A stretch of 64,000 nt of DNA, taken from assembly GCF_023921125.1 (NCBI RefSeq), contig NZ_CP099466.1, positions 3,472,001-3,536,000 on the forward strand, read 5' to 3'. Both the position numbers and the translations under genes were made by a program. This DNA is from Arthrobacter caoxuetaonis (lineage in GTDB: Bacteria > Actinomycetota > Actinomycetes > Actinomycetales > Micrococcaceae). A model generated the notes under the pieces. It saw nothing but the letters and a program-made list of their open reading frames with translations. It was not told the DNA's origin and searched no databases. How positions within the stretch are numbered: the stretch's first letter is position 1; each line of letters opens with the position of its first letter. Positions 42,826-51,481 of this stretch are shown here, piece by piece.

Positions 42826-43781
42826 GCTCGGGTTCCTTCCACAACAGGCTCGGCTGCTGCAGCCGGTTCCTGGCTAAATCCGTGGGACTTGTATTCAACG
42901 TCGTCCCGGGTGAGTTCCATGTAGGCGTCTTCGAGCGAGACCTGGATCGGAGTCAGTTCCGTGAGCAGGATCCGGCGGTCCAGCGCAATTTCCGCGATGG
43001 AGCGTGAATCGGCGCCGCTGATTTCGAAGAGCCCGTCCTCAATGCGTTTGATCTCCGCGCCCTGCCCTTCAAGGACCGGCAAGAGATCGGCAGCGTTGTC
43101 GGTGCGTACCCGGGTGCGCTGGCGGCCGCCGCCGTCAATGATTTCCTGGATCGGGGCGTCGGCGATGATCCGGCCGCGGCCAATGACGATCAGGTGGTCC
43201 GCCGTGACGGCCATTTCGCTCATCAGGTGGGAGGAGAGGAAGACCGTGCGGCCCTCGGCTGCCAGGCCGCGGGCCAGGTTGCGGACCCAGAGCACGCCTT
43301 CAGGATCGAGACCGTTGACGGGTTCGTCCAGGATCAGGGTGCTGGGATCCCCCAGCATTGCGACGGCGATGCCGAGCCGCTGGCCCATGCCCAGGGAGAA
43401 GCCGCCAACCCGCCGCTTCGCCACGGACCCCAGCCCGGTCAGCTCAATGACCTCGTTGACGCGCTTGTTGGAGATGCCGTGGGTCGCGGCCATGGCGCGC
43501 AGGTGGTTGTATGCCGAGCGGCGGGTGTGGACTGCCTTGGCGTCCAGCAGCGCACCCACTTCATGCAGCGGTGCCTTGTGCCGGGCGTACGGTGCACCGT
43601 TGACGGTGACCGTGCCGGCGCTGGGCCGGTCCAGTCCCACGATCATGCGCATCGTGGTGGACTTGCCGGCACCGTTCGGGCCCAGGAAGCCGGTGACTTT
43701 GCCCGGCTGGACAGTGAAAGAAACGTTGTCGACTGCCGTTTTGGCGCCGTAGCGTTTCGAGAGGCCGTGTGCCTCGATCAT
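42822..43781 (-). CDS. ABC transporter ATP-binding protein (cassette 1)
   Basis: A 319-residue BcrA-type ATPase. Walker A GPNGAGKST, signature FSLGMGQRLGIA, Walker B LILDEPVNGLDPEG and the switch LSSHLMSEM are all intact, followed by an 85-residue C-terminal domain. I choose the ATG at 43779-43781 because GAGGA lies six bases upstream; the ATG four codons earlier has no ribosome site. It drives the permease encoded just after it. Its closest relative here is the ATPase at 44791, sharing most of its N-terminal 200 residues. Confidence 0.9.
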   Translation of the reverse strand: MIEAHGLSKRYGAKTAVDNVSFTVQPGKVTGFLGPNGAGKSTTMRMIVGLDRPSAGTVTVNGAPYARHKAPLHEVGALLDAKAVHTRRSAYNHLRAMAATHGISNKRVNEVIELTGLGSVAKRRVGGFSLGMGQRLGIAVAMLGDPSTLILDEPVNGLDPEGVLWVRNLARGLAAEGRTVFLSSHLMSEMAVTADHLIVIGRGRIIADAPIQEIIDGGGRQRTRVRTDNAADLLPVLEGQGAEIKRIEDGLFEISGADSRSIAEIALDRRILLTELTPIQVSLEDAYMELTRDDVEYKSHGFSQEPAAAAEPVVEGTRA

Positions 43782-43911
43782 TGGAATCCTCATGTTGGAA
43801 CGGACAGGTTCGTGGGGGCTGCCCCCAGCCTATGCGAGTGCAGCGGCCACCGGACCGTTCCAAGGGATGATTCAGGACTTTTCAGGGCTCACCCTTAGGG
43901 ATGACTGCGGG

Positions 43912-43937
43912 TCCGCCCTGAGTCCGGTCAGGGCGGA
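43912..43937 (-). terminator. Hairpin after the second ABC exporter cassette
   Basis: A perfect 10-base-pair inverted repeat, TCCGCCCTGA (43912-43921) and its complement (43928-43937), with a GTCCGG loop, three bases past the permease stop at 43940 on the minus strand. It would separate cassette 2 from the promoter of cassette 1 in the 158-base gap. Confidence 0.6.
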
Positions 43938-43939
43938 GC

Positions 43940-44794
43940 CTAAACGTCCCGCTTCTTCAGGACGACGGCGGCGGCGGCCAGCAGGATCACGGCCCAGCCG
44001 GCGAGGATCAGGCCGCCCTCCGCCTGGTTGAACTGACCCGGCTGGATGTTCGTAGCCACAAGCTGGGCCGCAGCGCTGCTGGGCAGGAACCGGGCCGCGT
44101 CTTCGACCCAGTCCGCCAGCCCGGTCAGGAGGCCGGCAATAATCGGCAGTACGAACAGGGCGCCAACCAGGGTCACCACTCCCCCGGCGGTGTTGCGCAG
44201 GAGGGCGCCGATCCCCACACCCATGATGGCTATAAGGGCCAGGACCGTACCGGTGTTGATGATGGAAGGCAGCACCCAAGGGGCGTCCAGTCCAAAGTCC
44301 AGGTCTGAGCCGGCGAGTATCGGCTGGGCCAGCAGATAGGTCGTGAAGGCGGCCACGACGCCGAGCACAAAGGAAATGACGGCGATCACCAGGGTCTTGG
44401 CCAGCAGGGCGGGGGTGCGGGTGGGCACCGCCACCATGGTGCTGCGGATCATGCCGGTGGTGTATTCGGAGCCGATCACCACCACCGCCAGGGCGGCGAT
44501 CAGGAGCTGGCCGAACGGCAGGCCTGCGGCCGGAACATCGTACGCGGCACTCTGAAGCGACTGCCCAATCCCCTGCGGCGGGCCGGACTCCGGATCGCTG
44601 GCGAGCTGGACAATGCCCCATGCGACCAGGGTTCCAAGTCCAACCATGACCGCGAAGCTCACCGCCAGCAGAATGACCGTTGACGGCACGGTATTCGTCT
44701 TGATCCACTCCGAGCGGAGCACCCGCCCAAACGTCACCGGTCCGCCGGACCAGGCGCGGGGCGTCCGGGATGCGGGAGCTGCGGCCGTGCTCAT
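43940..44794 (-). CDS. ABC-2 type transporter permease (cassette 2)
   Basis: A 284-residue, six-helix permease with LRSEWIKTNTVPSTVILLAVSFAVM, EYTTGMIRSTMVAVPTRTPALLAKT and GAAFTTYLLAQPIL-like segments nearly matching cassette 1. Both proteins also share a conserved APWVLPSIINTGT loop. It overlaps its ATPase gene by four bases. The strong similarity over the whole length shows recent duplication followed by divergence mainly in helices 1-2 and the C-terminal quarter. Confidence 0.87.
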   Translation of the reverse strand: MSTAAAPASRTPRAWSGGPVTFGRVLRSEWIKTNTVPSTVILLAVSFAVMVGLGTLVAWGIVQLASDPESGPPQGIGQSLQSAAYDVPAAGLPFGQLLIAALAVVVIGSEYTTGMIRSTMVAVPTRTPALLAKTLVIAVISFVLGVVAAFTTYLLAQPILAGSDLDFGLDAPWVLPSIINTGTVLALIAIMGVGIGALLRNTAGGVVTLVGALFVLPIIAGLLTGLADWVEDAARFLPSSAAAQLVATNIQPGQFNQAEGGLILAGWAVILLAAAAVVLKKRDV

Positions 44795-45738
44795 TTGCCC
44801 TGCCCTTCGGCTGCCGGGAGCGCCTGCTCGCTGACCGGCCCGGAACGGTACTCGACCTCGCCGCCGGTCAACTCCATATAGGCATCTTCAAGGGTTTCCT
44901 GCTGTGGGATCAGTCCGGTGATGAGGATTCCCCGGGTGAAGGCGGTTTCGGCGATGCTGCGGGCCGGCAGGCCCAGGATCTCCAGCTCGTCCGCCGCCGT
45001 CCTGCGTACCTCCACGCCCGGCGACCCTACGGCGGCTGCCAGGGCATCGGCGTCGTCCGCGCGCACCAGGACCCGCTCCTTTTGGCCGCTGGTGAGGACT
45101 TCGTCGATCGGAGCGTCGGCCAGGATCCTTCCGCGGCCGATCACGATGAGGTGGTCTGCGGTGACAGCCATCTCGCTCATCAGATGGGAGGAGATGAAAA
45201 CCGTGCGGCCTTCCGCGGCGAGGCCCTTGACCAGGAAGCGGACCCACTTCACGCCTTCGGGATCCAGGCCGTTCACCGGTTCATCCAGGATCAGCGTCTG
45301 CGGGTCCCCCAGCAGGGCGGCGGCGATACCCAGGCGCTGGCCCATGCCCAGCGAGAACCCGCCGACCCGTTTCCTGGCTGCCGGCCCCAGCCCGGTGAGC
45401 TCAATGACCTCCTTGACCCGCGAAGCCGGGATGCCTTCGGTCGCGGCCATGGCCCGCAGGTGGTTGTAAGCGCTGCGCTTGGGATGAGCGGCCTTGGCCT
45501 CGAGCAGCGCGCCCACCTCGTGCAGCGGCATCCGGTGCCGGTCATAGGGCTTGCCGTTGACGATCACCTTCCCGGCGGTGGGATGGTCCAGTCCGACGAT
45601 CAGCCTCATGGTGGTCGATTTCCCGGCTCCGTTGGGGCCAAGGAACCCGGTCACCTTTCCGGGCTGGACGGAGAAAGTGATGCTGTCGACGGCGGTCTTG
45701 CTGCCAAAGCGCTTGGTGAGTCCTGCTGCCTCGATCAT
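44791..45738 (-). CDS. ABC transporter ATP-binding protein (cassette 2)
   Basis: A 315-residue ATPase with Walker A GPNGAGKST, signature FSLGMGQRLGIA, Walker B LILDEPVNGLDPEG and SSHLMSEM. The first 210 residues are nearly the same as in the cassette 1 ATPase. The C-terminal domain, which often contacts the permease, has diverged more. It starts at ATG 45738 and is coupled to its permease. A 30-base gap separates it from the DrrAB-like cassette upstream, so the transcripts may be linked. Confidence 0.9.
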   Translation of the reverse strand: MIEAAGLTKRFGSKTAVDSITFSVQPGKVTGFLGPNGAGKSTTMRLIVGLDHPTAGKVIVNGKPYDRHRMPLHEVGALLEAKAAHPKRSAYNHLRAMAATEGIPASRVKEVIELTGLGPAARKRVGGFSLGMGQRLGIAAALLGDPQTLILDEPVNGLDPEGVKWVRFLVKGLAAEGRTVFISSHLMSEMAVTADHLIVIGRGRILADAPIDEVLTSGQKERVLVRADDADALAAAVGSPGVEVRRTAADELEILGLPARSIAETAFTRGILITGLIPQQETLEDAYMELTGGEVEYRSGPVSEQALPAAEGQGK

Positions 45739-45768
45739 GGGGGTGTCCTTCCGTTCGCGGGTCGGGTC

Positions 45769-46611
45769 CTAGCGGGAACTCACCGCCTCGAACTTGCGTA
45801 CTGCTAGGGGTACAAAAACCACCAGCATGAGCGCGGAGCCGACCAGCACCGTGGTGATCGGGTTCTGCATGGGCCAGGTGTCCGGAACCGGCGTCGAACC
45901 CAGGTTGCCGAAGAGCTGGCGGACGGCCTGGACCAGGGCGGAGACCGGATTCCAGTCGGCGATGGTCCGCAGCGGTTCCGGCAGCGTGGAACTCTGCACA
46001 AAAGCATTGGAGATGAAGGTGATCGGGAACAGGATGATGAAGGAGGCATTGTTGATCGCCTCCGGGGAACGCACCGACATGCCCAGCAGCGCCATGACCC
46101 AGCTGAAGGCGTAGGAGAAGAGCAGCAGCAGGCCCACCCCGCCCAGGAATTCCCAGAAGGACGTATTGACCCGCCACCCCACCAGCAGCCCGGTGCACAT
46201 CATGATGATCACCGAGATTCCGTTCAGCACCAGGTCCGAGTTTGTCCGTCCGATCAGCACCGCCGAAGGGCTCATGGGCAGGGTACGGAAGCGGTCAATG
46301 ATCCCTTCCTTCAGGTCCTGGGCCATGGCTGATCCGGAGAACGTGGAGCCGAACACCACCGTCTGCGCGAAGATGCCTGCCATCAGGTACTGCGTGTAAT
46401 TGGTGCCGGCCACCTGAATGGATCCGCCGTAGACCTGGCTGAACAGCAGCACGAACATGATCGGCTGCAGTACCGCGAACACGACCATGTCCGGCGTGCG
46501 GCGGATCTTGATCAGGTTCCGCTTGGTGACGGTCCACCCGTCGGATACCCAGCTGCCGGCCGTGGTTCCGGAACCGTCCTGGAACCGGGCAGTGGCTGTT
46601 GCGGCGCTCAT
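45769..46611 (-). CDS. ABC-2 permease, DrrB-like (cassette 3)
   Basis: A 280-residue six-helix permease of the daunorubicin-resistance type. RRTPDMVVFAVLQPIMFVLLFSQVYGGSI, FGSTFSGSAMAQDLKEGIIDRFRTLPMSPSAVLIGRT and FIILFPITFISNAFVQSSTLPEPLRTIADWNPVSALV are the ABC-2 landmarks. It overlaps the ATPase gene before it by four bases. It is not related in detail to cassettes 1 and 2. Confidence 0.92.
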   Translation of the reverse strand: MSAATATARFQDGSGTTAGSWVSDGWTVTKRNLIKIRRTPDMVVFAVLQPIMFVLLFSQVYGGSIQVAGTNYTQYLMAGIFAQTVVFGSTFSGSAMAQDLKEGIIDRFRTLPMSPSAVLIGRTNSDLVLNGISVIIMMCTGLLVGWRVNTSFWEFLGGVGLLLLFSYAFSWVMALLGMSVRSPEAINNASFIILFPITFISNAFVQSSTLPEPLRTIADWNPVSALVQAVRQLFGNLGSTPVPDTWPMQNPITTVLVGSALMLVVFVPLAVRKFEAVSSR

Positions 46612-47654
46612 CGTGCTGCCCTCGCTTTTTTGGCATCTTCCTTTTCTTCCTCGGTGGTGTGTCCGGTGAGCTTCAGGAACACGTCATCGAGGGTCGGGCG
46701 CCGGATACCGGCGTCGTGCAGTTCGATTCCTTCAGCGGCCAGGTCCCGCAGCACCTGCTCCAGTGCCGGCGGGCCTTCGGTGACCGCGACTTCGAGGGCC
46801 CGGCCGTCGGTTGCGGTGTGGACTTCCCCGCTGCCGTAGCGCGCCAGGATGTTCCGGGCCGTATCGGAGTCGAATCCCTCCACCAGTGCAACGGCTACCC
46901 GGTGCCCGCCGATCCGCGCCTTGAGCTGGTCCGAGGTGCCTTCGGCAATCACCTTGCCGCCGTCGATCACGGCAACAGTGTCCGCCAGCTGGTCCGCCTC
47001 CTCCAGGTACTGGGTAGTCAGCAGCAGGGTGGTTCCGGCAGCTACCAGGGATTTGATGACATCCCAGAGCGCCAGCCGGCTTCGCGGGTCCAGGCCGGTC
47101 GTGGGTTCATCCAGGAACAGGACCCGGGGATTGTTGACCAGCGAACCGGCCAGGTCGAGCCGGCGTCTCATACCGCCGGAATAGCCCTTAACCGGCCGGT
47201 TGCCGGCCTCGGCCAGGTCGAACTGCTCGATCAATTCACCGGCACGCTGCCGGGCCTGCGCCGTGGGCAGGTGGTAGAGCTTGCCGACCATCCGGAGGTT
47301 CTCGATGCCGGTCAGGTTCTCATCCACCGCAGAGTACTGTCCGGAGACCCCGATGATCCGGCGGACATCCTTCGGCCGTGCCGCGACGTCGATTCCGTCG
47401 ATGGAGGCGGTTCCGGCATTGGGCTTGATCAGGGTAGTGAGCACCTTGACCGCCGTCGTTTTCCCGGCACCGTTCGGTCCCAGCAGTGCCGTTACCGTGC
47501 CCTGCGGAACACCAATATCAAGGCCGTCAAGGGCAAATACCGGCCCGGATTTGGACTTATAGACCTTAGTCAGGCCGCGTGCCTGAATCAGTGGATCTCG
47601 CCGGCCTTCCGAGACCGGGCGCACCTGGTTGTTGGGGTTGAAGGGAAGGGACAT
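46608..47654 (-). CDS. ABC transporter ATP-binding protein, DrrA-like (cassette 3)
   Basis: A 348-residue ATPase. Walker A GPNGAGKTT, GQYSAVDENLTGIENL, signature YSGGMRRRLDLA, Walker B VLFLDEPTTGLDPRSR and the H-loop TTQYLEEAD are typical of the DrrA family. The C-terminal part ends in RRPTLDDVFLKLTGH, again DrrA-like, followed by a charged tail. With its coupled permease it should export a hydrophobic drug or lipid-like compound; no biosynthetic genes are near, so self-resistance is not implied. Confidence 0.94.
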   Translation of the reverse strand: MSLPFNPNNQVRPVSEGRRDPLIQARGLTKVYKSKSGPVFALDGLDIGVPQGTVTALLGPNGAGKTTAVKVLTTLIKPNAGTASIDGIDVAARPKDVRRIIGVSGQYSAVDENLTGIENLRMVGKLYHLPTAQARQRAGELIEQFDLAEAGNRPVKGYSGGMRRRLDLAGSLVNNPRVLFLDEPTTGLDPRSRLALWDVIKSLVAAGTTLLLTTQYLEEADQLADTVAVIDGGKVIAEGTSDQLKARIGGHRVAVALVEGFDSDTARNILARYGSGEVHTATDGRALEVAVTEGPPALEQVLRDLAAEGIELHDAGIRRPTLDDVFLKLTGHTTEEEKEDAKKARAAR

Positions 47655-47753
47655 GCGAACAGGTTAGGACTGCCCGCACCCGCTGGATAGTGCTTATCCG
47701 GACAGTTTCAGTCCGGAAGGCGACAGCGCGGGAACTTTGGCTGGAAATACACC

Positions 47754-48959
47754 CTAGGAGGCAGGATTTCCTGCATGCAGCTCCTCGGGTTCACGCTCGG
47801 CAGCAACCGGGGCAAACACGATGGACATCAGCATTGCTGCGCCGACGACGAGCAGTGCGTTGCGCAGCCCCCAAAGCTCGCCGAGGAAGCCCAGCAGCGG
47901 CGGTCCCACGAAGAATGCCGTGTAGCCGAGGGTCGAGACCACCGAGACGCGTCCTGCGGCGTGCACGGGATCGTCACCGGCAGCGGACATTCCCATGGGA
48001 AAGCCCAGTGCGGCTCCGATGCCCCACAGGATGACGCCGATGCCGGCGAGCCAGAGGCTGGGAGCGAAGACGAAAAGGATCAGTCCCGCAAGGGAGGCAC
48101 CCATGCACAGCCGCAGCGCCCGGACCCGGCCCATGCGGTCGATCAGGCGGGCACCAAACCAGCGGGTGGCGGTCATGGCCGCAACGAACAAGCCGAACAT
48201 CACGGCACCTGCTGTTTCTGAGGCATCCAGCCCGTCCACGGTTGCCTTGGCCACCCAGTCGTTGGCAGCGCCTTCGGTAAGTGCCGCACCCAGGACGACG
48301 ACGCCGATCAGCAGAGTACGGCCCTCTTTCCAGGCGCCGAAGCTGGAAGGCCTGGCGGTTGCCTCCTCCTGGGGATCATGGATTTCGGGGGAATCCGGCA
48401 GGAAGGCCCTGGGCACCAGGATCACCAGTACAACTGCCACCGCCACGATTCCGATCAGGTGCACAGGGAGACTGACGTTCAGGGCAGACAGGCCGGCACC
48501 GATCATCGCGCCCAGGAACGCACCGCCGCTGAAGGCCCCGTGGAACTTGGGCATCAGGGTCCTGCGCAGTCCCCGCTCTACCTCCGTGCCTTCCAGGTTC
48601 ATGGCCACATCCCAGAGACCAATGCCGGAGCCGAAGATCAGCAGTCCGGCGGCAGTCAGGGGGATCGATCCGGCAGAGAGTCCCGCCGCGATGACCAGTG
48701 CGGCTGCGGATGCGAGCAGCCCGCCGGTCCGCACTGCGTTGGCGGTCCCCACCCGCTGGGCCAGCGCTCCGGCCAGCGGCAGGGCTCCCACGGAGCCCAC
48801 TGCGGAGAAGAGCAGCAGCAGTCCCACCCCGGCAGAACCGATGTCCAGGGCCTGGGCCGCGGCGGGAATCCGCGCCGCCCAGCTGGCGAAAATCAGACCG
48901 TTGAGGGCGAAAACTGCGAAGACAGCCAGAAGGGCCCGGTCCAGGGTTTTGGTGTTCAC
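47754..48959 (-). CDS. MFS transporter
   Basis: A 401-residue major facilitator with twelve helices. FALNGLIFASWAARIPAAAQALDIGSAGVGLLLLF opens it as in the small YbjJ/YfkF-type exporters, and DVAMNLEGTEVERGLRRTLMPKFHGAFSGGAFLGA follows in the first half. The substrate is unknown. The start is the GTG at 48957-48959; the ribosome site is weak. It is co-oriented with the ABC-F gene 54 bases upstream. Confidence 0.87.
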   Translation of the reverse strand: MNTKTLDRALLAVFAVFALNGLIFASWAARIPAAAQALDIGSAGVGLLLLFSAVGSVGALPLAGALAQRVGTANAVRTGGLLASAAALVIAAGLSAGSIPLTAAGLLIFGSGIGLWDVAMNLEGTEVERGLRRTLMPKFHGAFSGGAFLGAMIGAGLSALNVSLPVHLIGIVAVAVVLVILVPRAFLPDSPEIHDPQEEATARPSSFGAWKEGRTLLIGVVVLGAALTEGAANDWVAKATVDGLDASETAGAVMFGLFVAAMTATRWFGARLIDRMGRVRALRLCMGASLAGLILFVFAPSLWLAGIGVILWGIGAALGFPMGMSAAGDDPVHAAGRVSVVSTLGYTAFFVGPPLLGFLGELWGLRNALLVVGAAMLMSIVFAPVAAEREPEELHAGNPAS

Positions 48960-49013
48960 ACCATCATTCTGGAGTCCAGGGGCCTCCGGAGGGAAATGTG
49001 CAGGTGAGCTCCG

Positions 49014-50696
49014 TTAGCGGACCCGTTCGACCCTTTTCTCGTCCCACACCGGTTCCTCGGACTCATACACGCGGCCGTCGGAACCGAAGACCAGGAACCG
49101 GTCGAAGCTGCGCGCGAACCAGCGGTCGTGGGTGACGGCCAGGACGGTACCTTCAAAGGCGTCGATGGCCTTTTCCAGCGCCTCGGCTGAGTGCAGGTCC
49201 AGGTTGTCCGTGGGTTCGTCGAGCAGCAGCAGCGTGGCTCCGGAGAGTTCCAGCAGCAGAATCTGCAGCCGCGCCTGCTGGCCGCCGGAGAGGGACTCGT
49301 ATTTCTGCTCACCTTGCGAGGCAAGGCCGTAACGGTCCAGTGCACCGGCCGCCGCTTCCCGGCCCAGCCCGGACCGGTGCTCGTCGCCGCGGTGCAGGAT
49401 GTCCAGAAGGGTTTTGCCCAGCAGGTCCTGGCGCAGCATGGTCTGGGCAAAGAACCCGGGCCGGATCCGGGCGCCGAGCTTCACGGAACCTTCGTGCGGA
49501 ACCGGGGCGATTTCAACCTCCGAGACCGGTTCGTGTTCCTTGTCCGGGTCACTTCCTCCGGCTGCCAGCAGACGCAGGAAGTGGGACTTGCCGGAGCCGT
49601 TGGATCCAAGGACCCCCACCCGGTCACCGAACCAGATTTCGGTGCTGAACGGCTTCATCAGTCCGGTGAGCTCCAGTTTTTCCGCGACCACGGCCCGTTT
49701 GGCGGTCCGGCCGCCGCGCAGGCGCATCTGGACGTTCTGTTCGATCGGCAGCGCCTCAGGCGGGCCGGCCTCCAGGAACTTGGCCAGCCGGGTCTGGGCT
49801 GCGTGGTACCGGTTAGCCATGTCGGAGCGGAACGCAGCTTTGTTCTTGTACATGTTGACGAGTTCCTTGAGCTTCACATGCTCCTCATCCCAGCGCCGCC
49901 GCAGCTCCTCGAAGCGGGCGTTCCGATCCTCACGGGCTTGGACGTAGCTCTCGAAGGCACCTCCGTGAATCCAGGCGGAGGCTCCGTTGATGCCCGGTTC
50001 CAGCGTGACAATCCGGGTGGCGGCGTTGGCCAGCAGCTCCCGGTCGTGGCTGACGAACAGCACCGACTTCTTCGACTCGGCGAGCTTCGCTTCGAGCCAG
50101 CGCTTGCCCGGCACGTCCAGGTAGTTGTCCGGTTCGTCCAGCAGGAGCAGCTGATCGGGCCCGGTGAACAGCGCTTCCAGGACGAGGCGTTTCTGTTCCC
50201 CTCCGGAAAGGGTGCTGGCCTTGCGGTACTGGGCCGAATCGAACGGCATCCCCAGGGCGGCCATGGTGACTTCGTCCCAGACGGTCTCCTGCTCGTACCC
50301 GCCGGCGTCTCCCCAGTCCGCGATGGCCTGGGCATAGCGCATCTGGGTGGGTTCGTCGTCGTTCTCCATCATGGCCAGCTCAGCCTCATCCACTGCGCGG
50401 GCGGCAGCGGCGATGGCCGGGGGCGCGGCGGAAACGAGGAGATCCCGCACGGTGCTGCCGTCCCGGACCTGACCCACGAACTGGCGCATGATGCCCATGT
50501 TCCCAGAGCGGGACACCGTGCCCTCGTCGGGTTTGATTTCCTCCGCAATAATGCGCAGCAGCGTGGTCTTGCCGGTGCCGTTCGGTCCGATCAGGGCCGT
50601 TTTGTGGCCGTCGCCGACCTTGAAGCTGACCCCGCTGAGCAGCTGCCTGCCGTCGGAGAGGAAGTAGTCAATGTTGGATACGTCGAGATGAGCCAC
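49014..50696 (-). CDS. ABC-F family ATPase
   Basis: A 560-residue soluble protein with two ABC domains and no membrane part. Domain 1 has GPNGTGKTT, LSGGEQKRLVLEALF and LLLLDEPDNYLDVPG; domain 2 has GSNGSGKSH, LSGGQQARLQILLLEL and LLLLDEPTDNLDLHS. A charged linker (about 250-320, with YVQAREDRNARFEELRRRWDEEH) joins them, as in ribosome-acting ABC-F factors. Such proteins rescue or regulate translating ribosomes or give antibiotic protection; which one applies cannot be told by sequence. Confidence 0.92.
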   Translation of the reverse strand: MAHLDVSNIDYFLSDGRQLLSGVSFKVGDGHKTALIGPNGTGKTTLLRIIAEEIKPDEGTVSRSGNMGIMRQFVGQVRDGSTVRDLLVSAAPPAIAAAARAVDEAELAMMENDDEPTQMRYAQAIADWGDAGGYEQETVWDEVTMAALGMPFDSAQYRKASTLSGGEQKRLVLEALFTGPDQLLLLDEPDNYLDVPGKRWLEAKLAESKKSVLFVSHDRELLANAATRIVTLEPGINGASAWIHGGAFESYVQAREDRNARFEELRRRWDEEHVKLKELVNMYKNKAAFRSDMANRYHAAQTRLAKFLEAGPPEALPIEQNVQMRLRGGRTAKRAVVAEKLELTGLMKPFSTEIWFGDRVGVLGSNGSGKSHFLRLLAAGGSDPDKEHEPVSEVEIAPVPHEGSVKLGARIRPGFFAQTMLRQDLLGKTLLDILHRGDEHRSGLGREAAAGALDRYGLASQGEQKYESLSGGQQARLQILLLELSGATLLLLDEPTDNLDLHSAEALEKAIDAFEGTVLAVTHDRWFARSFDRFLVFGSDGRVYESEEPVWDEKRVERVR

Positions 50697-50799
50697 GCTT
50701 CCATCCTCCCACTGCGCCGGGAGGCGGAAGCCCGCATGAGTTCCCGGCGGGGCGGGGCATAGGATTGATGTCCCGCCCCCCTACCGAAAGCAGGAGAAG

Positions 50800-51120
50800 A
50801 TGATCTTCATCGTCGTCAAGTTCAAGGTCAAGCCCGAGTGGACCGAACGGTGGCCTGAACTGACCGCCGGCTTCACCGCCGCCACCCGTTCCGAGCCGGG
50901 GAACCTCTGGTTCGACTGGTCGCGGAGCCTGGAGGATCCCAACGAGTACGTGCTCGTTGAAGCCTTCAAGGACGACGCGGCTGGTGCCCACGTGAACAGC
51001 GACCACTTCCAGCAGGCCATGAAGGACATGCTTCCGGCGCTGGTGGAGACGCCGCAGATCATCAACACCCTGATCGACGGCCAGGAGTGGTCACGGATGG
51101 GCGAACTCACCGTCGAGTAG
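50800..51120 (+). CDS. Antibiotic biosynthesis monooxygenase (ABM) domain protein
   Basis: A 106-residue ferredoxin-like dimer-forming protein. FIVVKFKVKPEWTERWPELTAGFTAATRSEPGNLWFDWSRS and the closing HVNSDHFQQAMKDMLPALVE follow the YgiN/ABM pattern, as in putative quinol monooxygenases. The start ATG 50800 is preceded by GCAGGAGAAG. It is divergent from the ABC-F gene across about 100 bases. The substrate is unknown. Confidence 0.88.
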   Translation: MIFIVVKFKVKPEWTERWPELTAGFTAATRSEPGNLWFDWSRSLEDPNEYVLVEAFKDDAAGAHVNSDHFQQAMKDMLPALVETPQIINTLIDGQEWSRMGELTVE

Positions 51121-51137
51121 CAGTGCTCAGGCGCCCG

Positions 51138-51413
51138 TTACTCCTGCAGGGAGTAGCCGGCGCGCTCCAGCATCTGTCTCAGGTCCACCACAGTCTGTTC
51201 GTCGATATCCTTGCCGTGCGGGGGCGTCAGGTAGTCAGTGTGCCCGGCCAGGGTTACCTCGTACTTCCCGTTGTGCTCCCGCGTGGTGTCCGCCACCTCC
51301 TCGAGCAGGGAACGCACCCGTTTCCACTCGATGTTGTGTGAGACCGGGTGGCGCAGGATCTGGTTCAGCGTGTCACGGTGATGGTTGTTCAGGTGTTCGG
51401 GTGTGTCCGTCAT
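51138..51413 (-). CDS. HicA-like small protein without HicB partner
   Basis: A 91-residue protein. The core W-VRSLLEEVADTTREHNGKYEVTLAGHTDYLTPPHGKDIDEQTVVDLRQMLERAGY follows the beta-alpha-beta pattern and the end (LRQMLERAGY) of HicA mRNA interferases, but the usual G-H-catalytic SHHIF strand is replaced by GKYEVTLAGHTDYL. I infer an HicA-like fold with uncertain nuclease activity. ATG 51413 follows an AGGAGG site; the larger open frame to 52076 is a shadow. No antitoxin-like gene is adjacent. Confidence 0.6.
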   Translation of the reverse strand: MTDTPEHLNNHHRDTLNQILRHPVSHNIEWKRVRSLLEEVADTTREHNGKYEVTLAGHTDYLTPPHGKDIDEQTVVDLRQMLERAGYSLQE

Positions 51414-51481
51414 GGGAACCTCCTGTTTCCAGTTCGCCACGGCACCGGCCGCAGTGCAAGGGCTTTCCCCGCGCTGGGCCG

